Shown here: one piece after another, positions 1-12,400 of the stretch
Layout: each line of letters begins with the position of its first letter
How positions within the stretch are numbered: the stretch's first letter is position 1
From: Diprion similis
Lineage: Eukaryota; Arthropoda; Insecta; Hymenoptera; Diprionidae
DNA length: 64,000 bases
Direction: 5' to 3'
Assembly (NCBI RefSeq): GCF_021155765.1
Contig: NC_060109.1
Span: 1,451,001 to 1,515,000, forward strand
The notes under the pieces: generated by a model
What the model was told of the DNA's origin: nothing
Database searches by the model: none
Seen by the model: the letters and a program-made list of their open reading frames with translations, nothing else
Translations under genes and position numbers: made by a program

Positions 1-923
1 CCTGATATTTACGTGGTCTTTGTTTTTGTGCAATCTGGGTAAGAAATGGTTAATTTTTTTTAGAATACGTGATATTACAAGAAAAATAGATGCCTCAAAT
101 TTTTTTCTTCAATAAAAATAAACTAACGTTCTGAACGATGATTTTCGTTCAGAAGTCGTTTTTAGCAGTGAAGAGCTGAGCGACTGTCCCTTAAGTTGCC
201 CGAATGTCTACAAGCCAATCTGCTCTGGAGGAGTAACTTACGATAATATGTGTTTTTTGAAACTCGAAGTATGCAAAGGCAACATCAGTAAGCCAGCGTA
301 ATCAACTTTGTTTATTTTCGTTGTAATTCAGTTTTAAGTAAGATTCGAAGCATGATTTATCACAATTGATGTTCAATTTTCATTGCTATTGTGTGAAATA
401 TTTTTATTCGTTGAATTTTGTAGAAAGCGAAGCTGTTGAAGAGATCGAGCCATGTCCCGAATTTAATGACATCTCTGGTAGCAGCAGCGATTCGGTAAAA
501 ACAGCGGATGAAAAAGTAGAGAATGAAGGCAAACGCAACAAAAAAAATCATTCTCACAGTGAGCATAGTACAAAAATTTACTTTTAATTATCAAGCAAAT
601 TAAGTCTAAATAAAACAAAGTTTCTTACGAACATTTTAGATCACAAACAGCAGATGCGAAGGCGATTCTGTGCTTCACCGTGTCCTGAACGAACATCTGA
701 TGAGAATACGATCAAACTTTTTGGTAATGGATACGAGAATAATTGCACTGCAATAAAGGAAGTCGCGTGTGCAACAGAGCTACGTAGAAATAATAATGAG
801 AATAATGGAACGGAATCATCAGATTCCGAGAGATCTCCCCGAGATATGAAACTGGCAAAGAAAGAGAAGTTAATATCTCGACCCATTCAAGAAAACATTA
901 CATTGGATGAAGAAAGAATATAG
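1..923 (+). CDS. Secreted Kazal-type protease-inhibitor-like protein (5' partial, multi-exon)
   Basis: Not covered by one open frame; I assembled it from splice sites. Exon 153-287 (acceptor AG 151-152, donor GTAAGC at 288) encodes a cysteine pattern C-x3-C-x7-C-x9-C-x6-C with a Y three residues before the fourth Cys, as in Kazal domains. Exon 424-558 (acceptor TTTTGTAG, donor GTGAGC) joins in phase 1 and supplies the sixth Cys (EPCPEF), then an acidic, Ser/Lys-rich linker. Exon 640-923 (acceptor ACATTTTAG) joins in phase 1 and encodes a second, degenerate Kazal-like unit (FCASPC...NNC...VAC) and a charged tail. Bases 1-38 may be part of a signal-peptide exon: the frame starting at base 2 reads LIFTWSLFLCNL, ends at a GGGTAAGA donor, and joins base 153 in phase. 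Kazal domains inhibit serine proteases by a substrate-like loop; the target here is unknown. The true start lies upstream of the window. The stop at 921-923 may be caused by a 1-nt frame break (see findings). Confidence 0.72.
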
Positions 924-1125
924 CAACGAGATTGATCGAAGTTTGGAATTTAAATGTATTGATGGGATTTGCAAGACGACATTAGATGCGTACAAAGATT
1001 TCTCATCAGACTGTATAGACTGTGCGAATCCATATAACAGCTTAACAATAAATAGTTGATCCTTGAAACAATATTAATAGATAGAAAGTTTTCTATACAT
1101 ATACGATTTTTTATTCAACCTCATT

Positions 1126-1131
1126 AATAAA
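1126..1131 (+). terminator. Candidate polyadenylation signal AATAAA for the Kazal gene
   Basis: AATAAA lies about 200 bp after the annotated stop and about 70 bp after the alternative stop at 1057-1059, which is a normal 3' UTR length. This is a common hexamer in AT-rich DNA, so the call rests on position only. Confidence 0.35.
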
Positions 1132-2615
1132 ATGAATACACAGATAGACGATTGGAAATGATAAGACAACAATATACTTTCAAAGACAACCTATGTCGAT
1201 AACTCTAATCTAAAATATATACATATACCTATTATAGGTAATACCAGTTCCTCTTCCTCCTTTTTTCGACGTGTCATTTACTTTTGTACTAAAAATTATT
1301 CCTCAGGATTCTTAGACTATAGGTATATGCACGGTATCTAAGGTTTACCGTGGCTACAATAACAAGTTTGTGTTCAATCCTTTGATAATAAGTTTTCTTA
1401 ATTCAAACTCGAATGAAGGTGATTTTCAGACCAGCAATTGTTCACCAGACGAAATATTCGCCACATATTTATCACTATGAATGATTATAGAATTAGGACC
1501 CAACAGTAATTGGTTGAAATTGAAAACTTGACATTTTACAACTATACACTTTCAACTAAATCCAAGAAGTTTAGTCGTCGAATCATTCTGCCATCATGCT
1601 ACTGACGACGAAACATAACTAGGTAAGTTGTCGGACACCGTCAATATAGCCATGCCCTGGTTCATGCCCTAAACCTTTTCTAAGTAAAGATCTAAATACC
1701 GTTAATCGTATTCTTCAGAATATTCATGTTCATTATAATTATAGGTATCATATATTATCATATAACGTGTAACATATTTTTCACATTTAAACATATGGCA
1801 AGCTAGAATTACTCGATAACAATACAACGGATATTTCGAATGAAGATTTTTAACCCGATATCTCAAAACAAGAGTTAAAATGAAAAAACAAAATAAGAAA
1901 ATACTTTAACATAATATATATTCTACGATATAGGTGGAGAAGAATTAGAAACATATCAAACTAATTTGATGATATTTGCGTTTTGACTACATGATTGATT
2001 CTTATAGGTATAACATAGCGATGATTTTTTTTTCGTTTTTTTTTTTTTTTTTTTTCAAACTGGAGTTTGATATATTTATATTGGATCAAAAACGATCAAC
2101 GAAATTCAATCTGTAAATGCGTGTGTCGACCATACACGCGTATTAAACTTTTATATATACAGACTTAAAATATACATTATTGCCAATAAAAACAAATCAG
2201 TATTCATTTTGCAATTGTGTACAAGAAAAAAGAAACATTGAAGAAAAAAAGAAATGATTTCTGAAACGAATGATTGTGAAAAAAATACGGTTTCAGTCAA
2301 TGTCTTACGAAGCATCATTATGAATGGTTAATTTAAAATCTGAATTTGAAATTAATAATATACTGTACTGTATCTTGTGGAATCGTAACACAGGATATAT
2401 AATATCCATACAATTCATCAACAATGTTCGGACGTACTGCTTAACTTATCTGTACAATTTTATCTCCTGTAAACTACTAGAAACAATTGCATTGCAGTTA
2501 TTGAACATCAGTATCGAAGCATCGAAAATGCAGACTTATCTCACACATGTATATTTCATCATGCGGTGTGGTTTGGTTTTCATACACGTTCGTACAGACT
2601 CATCGAATAATACCA
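1132..2615. other. Intergenic / 3' UTR stretch between converging genes
   Basis: No coding exon is supported. The stretch is AT-rich with a poly-T run at about 2029-2055. It separates the 3' ends of the plus-strand Kazal gene and the minus-strand PRELI gene, so it probably holds the 3' UTR of the latter. The open frames starting at 2324 and 2547 on the plus strand run into the PRELI last exon on the opposite strand and look like shadows. Confidence 0.5.
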
Positions 2616-3653
2616 TTAGGATTGACTTGGCTGACAAGACGCATAAATTGGTCCAGCCTTTTGCTTGGCAAGATCGGTCGCCTTCTTGGCAGCGTCTTTC
2701 ATCTTCTCAGCCTTATCGTGAAACGAATGCTGAATATCCTCTGCAGCATGCGTCAACTTCGCTATGGGTGGTTGCTCCATCTGAAATAGAAGTTATAAAG
2801 GTTATTCCGCTCATGGATAATTATGATTTTCTCACCACGTAACATTGAGCGCGATAACTATTCTCCGGAAATGAAAACTTGTTCAAACCTTGTCTATGTA
2901 TCCCATCTGCACCAGACCAGGATTCATATATTCCGCGGTTCGCGGAAACATGTGAGCCAAAACGTAATTGAATCCACCCGACATTTTCGCACAATTCTTC
3001 CTAAATCTGTCCATTCCAAAGGCCTGAATCGCCCGGCTGAATCCGTAAACTTGACTGTCGATCCAGGCCGATCTTACAGCCACTGTCCATTTGGGATTCT
3101 CGTCGGACACCTTGTATACAACCTTTTCAATGACGGTCTGAAACGAAATATTTTTATGAAAACTTATACAATTGTTTACAATTAGTTATTTATTTTATGG
3201 CCTCACCATAACTTTGGCGTATCCCAAATTTCTAGTATAAGTAGTCAAGGTCTTCTTTTTTGGGTCGACAACACTTTCCTCGACAATTTTCACGACATTC
3301 TTACTTATAAACCGTTCACCCCATTTTGGCACTCTGTTTGTTTTTGTTAAAAGCCTCTTCGAATATAGTTTATTGTTCTTCACTTCTCTGGATATCGTAT
3401 CCTCGGATAAAACATGGGTGCTGTAATCATATTGAATCAAGCATAAACACGCACTTTCCTTGAATTCGGAGTCCAAGTCCAATAGTTACGTTGAGTGAAA
3501 AATTGGACTTAAACTTTGAGACCTGATTACTGGTAAGTAGTTTTTAAATTTATTCACTGACCTGTGAGGATTTGGATATCGGTGCCAATAACCTTGAGCA
3601 ACTTGTTCCCAACTGAATTGGAATATTGTACTACTTTCAAAATATTTAACCAT
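2616..3653 (-). CDS. prel: PRELI/MSF1-domain protein, PRELID1-like (preli-like)
   Basis: Four exons on the minus strand: 3653-3562, 3420-3207, 3137-2889 and 2780-2616. All have GT-AG borders and together make 239 codons plus TAA. Splices are phase 2, 0 and 0. The start is fixed by MVKYF followed by SW and WHRYPNP, the family N-terminus. The PRELI domain covers about residues 1-170: [12 protein letters not shown], the [17 protein letters not shown] motif (here [17 protein letters not shown]), the VDPxxxTxTTxTRN core, and [12 protein letters not shown] near its end. The last exon encodes a Lys/Ala-rich amphipathic segment ([20 protein letters not shown]), like the LEA-type tail of PRELID1. Known family role: transfer of phosphatidic acid across the mitochondrial intermembrane space in complex with TRIAP1/Mdm35, feeding cardiolipin synthesis. 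Human PRELID1 is about 219 aa, so this one is near full length. Symbol follows the fly gene preli-like; orthology is inferred. Confidence 0.93.
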
Positions 3654-3767
3654 TTCGATAGAAGTTTTTTGGAACGTATACGACTATATGACTTTGCGTT
3701 ATTTATACTTATGTGATTTTATTATACTAGACAATATGTTGCAAATGTAATTAGGAATGGATCCGAG

Positions 3768-3773
3768 CACGTG
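3768..3773. promoter_or_regulatory. CACGTG E-box upstream of the PRELI gene
   Basis: A palindromic CACGTG, within GAGCACGTGATT, lies about 115 bp upstream of the PRELI start codon (minus strand). bHLH-Zip factors of the Myc/USF/MITF type bind this hexamer, so it could be a promoter element. No TATA box is evident near it. Confidence 0.35.
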
Positions 3774-5241
3774 ATTTTGGGACTTAGGTTGGGTAGTATT
3801 AATTCTGACGCGAGCGCTTCGTTCAAACACAAACAGAGCGAAGTAATCTTTATCCAAGAATATTTATCGTGTCTCCAAGCTTGAAGATCTTATCAAAATA
3901 TTGGAGATACTTCAACGGTCGCTATGGATTAGAATTCAGTCACACCTGAAACAGAAATATAGTGCATTCTAAGTAAATCGCTATTGTTCTCAACACTTTC
4001 ATGAAATAATTTAAAAAATCAGTGGTGAACGTGTTTGTTAAAGAACATCGAAATTTTACAAGTGAAACAAACGATTTTTCGCACTTTTTCTATCCTAAAG
4101 AGTTAGCGATTCCATTCAGATACCGATATTTACTCATAAATTCGCAACAAAAACCTTTTCATAAATTTTCAATTTTCACGTCTGCCATCAACAGCATAAA
4201 AATCTTCTCAGGAAATTTTCGTATTCGATTTTGAAACTGGAACTATATTTCAATTATTTCATCTAGCAATTGGGTCATAGATCCCGTTTATCTGTATGCT
4301 AAATAAGAAAGTCTATAACATAGTATGTACACCTAGCGCAAAGATGCTAATTTGAAAATAAATAAACATACCGTAAGTATTTTCAAACTAGTCAGATACC
4401 TTCGTTCCATCGCCTCGTGATTCATGCGTGCATGTAATTCTAATCAAAACTTATCTTGACCCCAGTAATATGATTATCGTAAGACACCTCATCTTACATG
4501 ATATAAATAAAAAATTGTCTTACATTGAAAACTTGCTGATATTACAACAAATAATATTTCTTTTATATCATTTACTGAGAAATGTTTGATGCTTTTGAAT
4601 GAAACAAAGTTGATTGTCAAATTGATGCAATTTTTCTACACATTAACTTATAAACGAATCAAGACAATTTGAAATAATTATACATCGGACAAATTTCGAC
4701 GAGAAACTTTATTATTCACAGACGTTAGTTGTTATTCTTAGGATATTCTTGTTCACCCTGATAAACGGTGTCTCATACCATTACCAGTAGGTGGTGGTAA
4801 GTGGATGACTAGCAACAGACACGTTATGAGTAGATAAGGACATCAATGTTGTAGGTCTTCATACCTATAGATAAAGTAGAATGAATGCGAGTGATGATAA
4901 ATTTTGTAAGAATCGATATGAACCCAGAGAAAAGAAAATATTCTATTGAAGTATGACGAGAGAAAGCTTGCAATTATTTATGTATATAGATTGAATACCG
5001 ATTATTATTATCATTATTATTGTTATTCTGTAAAGTTTTTTTTTTTTTTTTTTTTTTTGTTTTGTCAACTATTCTTGGAATCTTTTACTGACATTAGCAA
5101 ATTTAAAAGTGTCTAGCGTTCCTATTTTTTTTGTCAATCGTCAATAATAAATGAGTCTTGGTAATTCATGAATTGTAGACAACGTTTTTACATGAATATA
5201 TCTGTATCGTGATCAAAAAATATAGGTTATCGGTGTTTTGC

Positions 5242-5273
5242 AGAGGTACGTATGTATAACATACGTTATCTCT
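5242..5273. repeat. Short inverted repeat (hairpin)
   Basis: Perfect 8-bp arms ACGTATGT / ACATACGT flank a 3-nt loop. Pairing continues through AGAGGT / ATCTCT with a small bulge. It may simply be an AT-rich palindrome. Confidence 0.5.
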
Positions 5274-8002
5274 ACAAAAGAAAGAAGTTTGTTAGACACT
5301 AGTTGAAATTGCTTGTACGTCAGTTCATATTTCTTATCTAAATTAAATCTGATTTTTAACGAAGATTTGCTAATTTTCATTCAATAGTTATGACTTTTGT
5401 TTCAACGATTAAGGAAACTCTTGCAAATTATCGACTTAAGCACAGATATTAATGTAGCCACAGATAATAATGGTCACCGTTCATAGTTGAACGGGTTAAT
5501 AATAGATGGTCTACTAACATAAAATCCCACAGTGTCCAATTTTAGCATCAATGATATACTTAGCTACAAATGAAAGAACAAAGTATGGCATGCATGGCAA
5601 ACTGAGAATATATATATTCATTGTCATTCGTCTATACGAAAATTAGTTTAGTGTAATATTTAACATCAGAAAAACAATTATTCATGTATAATTAATTTAT
5701 GTTATATTGATCGGGAGAATGAAACAGAAAACTTAATTGTGAATGTAGTTTAAAAGCAATCCTAATTATTACGAGTGAAAACCTTAGCTATCGAATAGAA
5801 ATATATTGATGAAGAAAAAATGTAGAATCTAAGTGAACAAGCAGACAAACAAAGTAAGTAACACGTGAGTAAAGTGTGAGTTACACTGCTGATAAGGCAA
5901 TAAAAATGTATAAACAGTTGTAGTATCGCTTAATCAACGCTGACCGGGAATCATCAAGTTCAAAGTCGAAATTTGAAGGTTTCAACCGAATATAAGATTC
6001 AAAAGGTATACGAGCATATGCAATAGACTAAAGAGGATCAAATTCGAGATAGCCATTGAGAATGCAAAATTTGAAAAGTGTTGATACGACTTTTTAATTG
6101 AAAACGAAACGATAAAATATCCGAAACCATTGGAATGCGTGCTTGGAAACAGGGCTAAAGCAGCGGCGAATAACTTACGGAAAAAACCACGATTTTACGT
6201 GATCGATTAGCTTCCTCCATTCAAGTACTGAACGATGCTGAAATTTTTTTGATGGTCGAAAGAATCTGGAAACAAGTGAAAGTGATTCAGGATGAAAATG
6301 TTTTCAAAGAAAATTCGAGAGTCGTCCGATGAACCGAATTGTGACATAATGCGACGGCGTGAACGGATAGAAGAACGAATTGGCATGAGTGTAGATATTC
6401 GTACACAACGAAAAACGTGTGCCTAGACACGTACGCACGTGGGTGTGAGATGTGATTGAATGAAGCTACGCCTGCGAGCCTAGGTCAGCGACAGCGTGCG
6501 AGAATTTGAAGAGAATGATCATTGATACGTTGATGATCGTGTGATTTGAAACGAATACAATTACACTGTCCGATGTGAACGAATCCGTTGTGGGAAGACA
6601 AGGCGGCGGACTTTGGTTTATTGCCAGAAAATCAGTTATATAGCTGTTTGATTTTAGTGTATAAATGGCGAATTACGGATAAATAATCTTGCCGCGACTT
6701 ACCGGCACCGTTGTCACCGTTCACAAATCCATCAGGCTTCAGACAAATGTTCAAATTTTATACATCTTGTTTAGCAGCCGCTTTTTATCACGCACAATCA
6801 ACACGATGCACGAGTGCCAAGAAACACTACGTTAATCCAGAATGCTCGATCGGTGAAATCTACGATGCAAGGCCATTCTGCTGCCTGTGAACGTGAAAAG
6901 GTGTTAGAAGCGCTCAGACTGCCATTTGAGGATTAGTGTTCACCACGTATCCACTAGAGTCGCTACAATCGGCCCGTTTTTACCGACGGAGCTTCCAGTT
7001 CGTCGTCTTTTGTCAACGTTTAAAACAAAAAAAGAAGACGAAACATCATTGGCGGCGGTCAGTCAGTTATGTCGATAATGCAGACCGCGTACTGATCTGC
7101 TATAATCGTAGATCGCGGTAGGTTACGCGGCAATTTTTGAACTAGAAGACTGTTAAAAATGGTGTTACGCCCTGACGAACCTTTTTCAAATTCCTTTTAA
7201 AAACTAAATTGTGAGCGAACGGTACCCTTTGGCTCACTCAACAGTGCGTAGGAATTCTTTTAATGTTAGACAGCGTGATAAATGGCGCTGAATCTCATAT
7301 TCGTTTAGCAGATATTTCTACCCCTCCTAGAAAAAGCCACGTACCTAAACCAATCTAAAAATCTTTCTTTTGTCAAGACGTATTTGCCATCAATAATTAG
7401 GACAATCTGCTTACATCAGAAGGTCCAAATTAAAATAGAGTAATTTGTATACAGTACGAGTGTATGTGTGAAAATATCATTAAGAAATTTTTTGTCAATA
7501 TTTTAATTATGCAAATGACGAGATTGAGAACCATTGGATAACGTTGTTAACGGGGAAAAAAAATTGTAATGATTACAGATGAAAATTGTGACTTCAGGAA
7601 TGCCCAGCAACAAAATACTCGGATGGCGATCACCCATGGACAGCAGCTTCTAGCTCCACTATTTTCGGCGGAAATGACTTGAAAAAATAACGAAGTGTAC
7701 TTCAAAATATGAATAAAATATCCTTCAAGTTTGAACAAATTGTGATTATTACGTTCCTATTGAAAAAATTCATGAAAAACACCAAAATTCCAGCCTCCTA
7801 AACTGGTTTCCCCCCTTAATTGTGACTAGCCTAAAGTCTCGTGCTGATTCGATAGCCTCGAGCATTTCAGTTTATTTTTTTAACGTTCAACGACTCACTA
7901 TCTCCTAACTTCAAATTTTTCCTATTCCTTAATGATTCTCATCTTTTCGAGAATAGACATTTTAATGATATTTCATTTTCCATAAAACGAATCAAGTTCG
8001 AA

Positions 8003-8022
8003 CCTGATTCAAAAGAATCAGG
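8003..8022. repeat. Short perfect hairpin
   Basis: CCTGATTC, AAAA and GAATCAGG form 8-bp perfect arms with a 4-nt loop. No run of T follows, and no gene end is recognised next to it. Confidence 0.5.
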
Positions 8023-8880
8023 TAATATTACATGATTGTAATGATAATTGACTTCATTATCAATTCTAGTTAATAACCTAATAATATAATAATTCAATTA
8101 GCTTGTATTAGTCAATTGCAAGTGAAACATTCGAACAATAATTATTTCCGTATTAAATCATCTAAATTCTAAATTCATCAAAACCGCGTGACTAAACATC
8201 ATCGTTACGAATTATATTTAACTACCTGTACGAATCCGAGGGAAGGATCTGCTCCAGCATACCATTCATCGACTCAGACCGACGTGATCCGACGGCTCTC
8301 AGTCTTGCCATCGTTATCTAAAGATAATTCAAATCGAGCAGTGTTCTTCAACATTGAGCGAATCCTCGTTTTCACCATTTGCTGAACCTTACCTTTCTCT
8401 AACATCAACTCAGAATAACATAAGAATTGGTGGCGAGTTTCGATACTCATTTTTCAATTAGCAAATATAGAATGAGTTACACGCTCCTCTAACCACTGTC
8501 AAAATAAAACATATTGTTTTGTGAGAAATTCAAAATATGATTTGATCGTAGAATTGGTGCCTAGCTACACAAGATTTCTTTTGAGCATTTGGCAATTTTT
8601 CAGTCACCAGCTCGGCCTGAATGCAATAGTTCTGAAGAATTGTAATTGATCATAGAGTTTGTCGGAATTAGTGAAAAGATAAATGTGTTGATCAACGAAA
8701 GCACATCAATGGAATTCTTGCTAAAAAGATGTGCTTGGTACTGACGGGATGGAATATTCTGAATAACTTATGCGATTGAGTATGACTAGTTCTACAGTTC
8801 TCTGTATTTGAACCTAAATACTCTTATCGACGGAACCTTGATACAAATTTTAACACTTTCCGGAATTTGGAGAACACGAT

Positions 8881-9434
8881 AAACTCAGAAAACACGGCGG
8901 TAAGAACGACTGACAAACGGCAGAGAAATGACGACGCAAAGACCAGCAGCAGGAAAATTGAGGAAAAATGTGTTTCGTTTTTTGGCTGTGACTTTTGATC
9001 CGTTGCCCGCAGCGCATTCGGTAAGAACTCAATCGATTTCTCTCGCAAAATTACGTCGGTATAGTGCCCTACAGAATTATTTGCAGCACTTTCCGAAGTC
9101 GTCGAAATTTTTACCAAAAATGCAAAGGAGTTAGCCTTGGATTTTTTTTGGCCGGAAAATCTTTTGTCTGGGAATCGATCCGTATGACGCTTTTTAGACT
9201 AATTCGACGCCCAGGAACTCAGAAAACACATGAAAAATAGCCTAGGACCAGCAGCAGAGAAATGACGATGAAAATCTGCAGTTTTTCGGCTGTAACTTTG
9301 CAGGTGATGCTCGCAGCGTATCGGGACTGCGATAAATCGATTCCTCTCGCAAAATCACGTCGGAATAGTACCCTGAAGAATTATTTGCAGCACTTTTCAA
9401 AGTCGTCGAAATTTTCGCCAAAAATGCAAAGGGG
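8881..9434. repeat. Divergent left-edge satellite monomers
   Basis: Homology begins at AACTCAGAAAACA (8882). The stretch from 8893 to about 8985 aligns only in patches: the CAGCAGAGAAATGACGATG part is rearranged to CGGCAGAGAAATGACGACG, followed by a separate GACCAGCAGCAGG. Further substitutions run to 9131. The second monomer is already close to consensus. Confidence 0.85.
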
Positions 9435-12400
9435 TTAGCCTTGGATTTTTTTTGTCCGAAAAATCTTTTGTCTGGAAATCGATCCGTATGACGCTTTTTA
9501 GACTAATTCGACGCCCAGGAACACAGAAAACACATGACAAATAGCCTAGGACCAGCAGCAGAGAAATGACGATGAAAATCTGCAGTTTTTCGGCTGTAAC
9601 TTTGCAGGTGTTGCTCGCAGCGTATCGGGACTGCGATTAATCGATTCCTCTCGCAAAATCACGTCGGAATAGTACCCTAAAGAATTAATTGCAGCACTTT
9701 TCAAAGTCGTCGAAATTTTCGCCAAAAATGCAAAGGGGTTAGCCTTGGATTTTTTTTGGCCGAAAAATCTTTTGTCTGGGAATCGATCCGTATGACGCTT
9801 TTTAGACTAATTTGACGCCCAGGAACTCAGAAAACACATGAAAAATAGCCTGGGACCAGCAGCCGAGAAATGACGATGAAAATCTGCAGTTTTTCGGCTG
9901 TAACTTTGCAGGTGTTGCTCGCAGCGTATCGGGACTGCGAATAATCGATTCCTCTCGCAAAATCACGTCGGAATAGTACGCTAAAGAATTATTTGCAGCA
10001 CTTTTCAAAGTCGTCGAAATTTTCGCCAAAAATGCAAAGGGGTTAGCCTTGGATTTTTTTTGGCCGAAAAATCTTTTGTCTGGGATCCGATCCGTATGAC
10101 GCTTTTTAGACTAACTCGACGCCCAGGAACTCAGAAAACACATGAAAAATAGCCTAGGACCAGCAGCAGAGAAATGACGATGAAAATCTGCAGTTTTTCG
10201 GCTGTAACTTTGCAGGTGTTGCTCGCAGCGTATCGGGACTGCGATTAATCGATTCCTCTCGCAAAATCACGTCGGAATAGTACCCTAAAGAATTAATTGC
10301 AGCACTTTTCAAAGTCGTCGAAATTTTCGCCAAAAATGCAAAGGGGTTAGCCTTGGATTTTTTTTGGCCGAAAAATCTTTTGTCTGGGAATCGATCCGTA
10401 TGACGCTTTTTAGACTAATTCGACGCCCAGGAACTCAGAAAACACATGAAAAATAGCCTAGGACCAGCAGCAGAGAAATGACGATGAAAATCTGCAGTTT
10501 TTCGGCTGTAACTTTGCAGGTGTTGCTCGCAGCGTATCGGGACTGCGATTAATCGATTCCTCTCGCAAAATCACGTCGGAATAGTACCCTAAAGAATTCA
10601 TTGCAGCACTTTTCAAAGTCGTCGAAATTTTCGCCAAAAATGCAAAGGGGTTAGCCTTGGTTTTTTTTTGGCCGAAAAATCTTTTGTCTGGGAATCGATC
10701 CGTATGACGCTTTTTAGACTAATTCGACGCCCAGGAACACAGAAAACACATGAAAAATAGCCTAGGACCAGCAGCAGAGAAATGACGATGAAAATCTGCA
10801 GTTTTTCGGCTGTAACTTTGCAGGTGTTGCTCGCAGCGTATCGGGACTGCGATTAATCGATTCCTCTCGCAAAATCACGTCGGAATACTACCCTAAAGAA
10901 TTAATTGCAGCACTTTTCAAAGTCGTCGAAATTTTCGCCAAAAATGCAAAGGGGTTAGCCTTGGATTTTTTTTGGCCGAGAAATCTTTTGTCTGGGAATC
11001 GATCCGTATGACGCTTTTTAGACTAATTTGACGCCCAGGAACTCAGAAAACACATGAAAAATAGCCTAGGACCAGCAGCAGAGAAATGACGATGAAAATC
11101 TGCAGTTTTTCGGCTGTAACTTTGCAGGTGTTGCTCGCAGCGTATCGGGACTGCGATTAATCGATTCCTCTCGCAAAATCACGTCGGAATAGTACGCTAA
11201 AGAATTGATTGCAGCACTTTTCAAAGTCGTCGAAATTTTCGCCAAAATCGCAAAGGGGTTAGCCTTGGATTTTTTTTGGCCTAAAAATCTTTTGTCTGGG
11301 AATCGATCCGTATGACGCTTTTGAGACTAATTCGACGCCCAGGAACTCAGAAAACACATGAAAAATAGCCTAGGACCAGCAGCAGAGAAATGACGATGAA
11401 AATCTGCAGTTTTTCGGCTGTAACTTTGCAGGTGTTGCTCGCAGCGTATCGGGACTGCGATTAATCGATTCCTCTCGCAAAATCACGTCGGAATAGTACC
11501 CTAAAGAATAAATTGCAGCACTTTTCAAAGTCGTCGAAATTTTCGCCAAAAATGCAAAGGGGTTAGCCTTGGATTTTTTTTGGCCGAAAAATCTTTTGTC
11601 TGGGAATCGATCCGTATGACGCTTTTTAGACTAATTCGACGCCTAGGAACTCAGAAAACACATGAAAAATAGCCTAGGACCAGCAGCAGAGAAATGACGA
11701 TGAAAATCTGCAGTTTTTCGGCTGTGACTTTGCAGGTGTCGCTCGCAGCGTATCGGGACTGCGATTAATCGATTCCTCTCGCGAAATCACGTCGGAATTG
11801 TACCCTGAAGAATTAATTGCAGCACTTTTCAAAGTCGTCGAAATTTTCGCCAAAAATTCAAAGGGGTTAGCCTTGGATTTTTTTTGGCCGAAAAATCTTT
11901 TGTCTGGGAATCGATCCGTATGACGCTTTTCAGACTAATTCGACGCCCAGGAACTCAGAAAACAAATGAAAAATAGCCTAGGACCAGCAGCAGAGCAATG
12001 ACGATGAAAATCTGCAGTTTTTTGGCTGTAACTTTGCAGGTGTTGCTCGCAGCGTATCGGGACTGCGATTAATCGATTCCTCTCGCAAAATCACGTCGGA
12101 ATAGTACCCTAAAGAATTAATTGCAGCACTTTTCAAAGTCGTCGAAATTTTCGCCAAAAATGCAAAGGGGTTAGCCTTGGATTTTTTTCTGGCTGAAAAA
12201 TCTTTTGTCTGGGAATCGATCCGTATGACGCTTTCCAGACTAATTCGACGCCCAGGAACTCAGAAAACACATGAAAAATAGCCTAGGACCAGCAGCAGAG
12301 AAATGACGATGAAAATCTGCAGTTTTTCGGCTGTAACTTTGCAGGTGTTGCTTGCAGCGCATCGGGACTGCGATTAATCGATTCCTCTCGCAAAATCACG

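Larger units (their letters stand above)
3774..8880. other. Intergenic region between the PRELI gene and the satellite
   Basis: About 5 kb of AT-rich DNA with no coding exon I can support. It contains a poly-T run at about 5038-5058 and two short hairpins at 5242-5273 and 8003-8022. A less AT-rich part at about 6150-7140 includes a TATAAA-like box near 6659 and a possible splice donor (GCGGTAGGT) near 7118. That part could be a non-coding 5' exon or promoter, but nothing shows transcription. The short open frames here (4022, 6936, 7547, 8188) have no recognisable domains. Confidence 0.4.

Noticed and set aside
6650..7125. Non-coding 5' exon with TATA-like box and splice donor
   Set aside because: The motifs are weak and isolated, and no plus-strand gene lies within reach before the satellite.
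8824..9134. Opposing small frames at the left satellite edge
   Set aside because: All lie in the divergent first monomer or its flank; no domain.
9131..9434. CENP-B box (TTCGNNNNANNCGGG) in the satellite monomer
   Set aside because: The only CGGG in the consensus (monomer position 192) lacks the required A and the upstream TTCG; the reverse strand has no CCCG.
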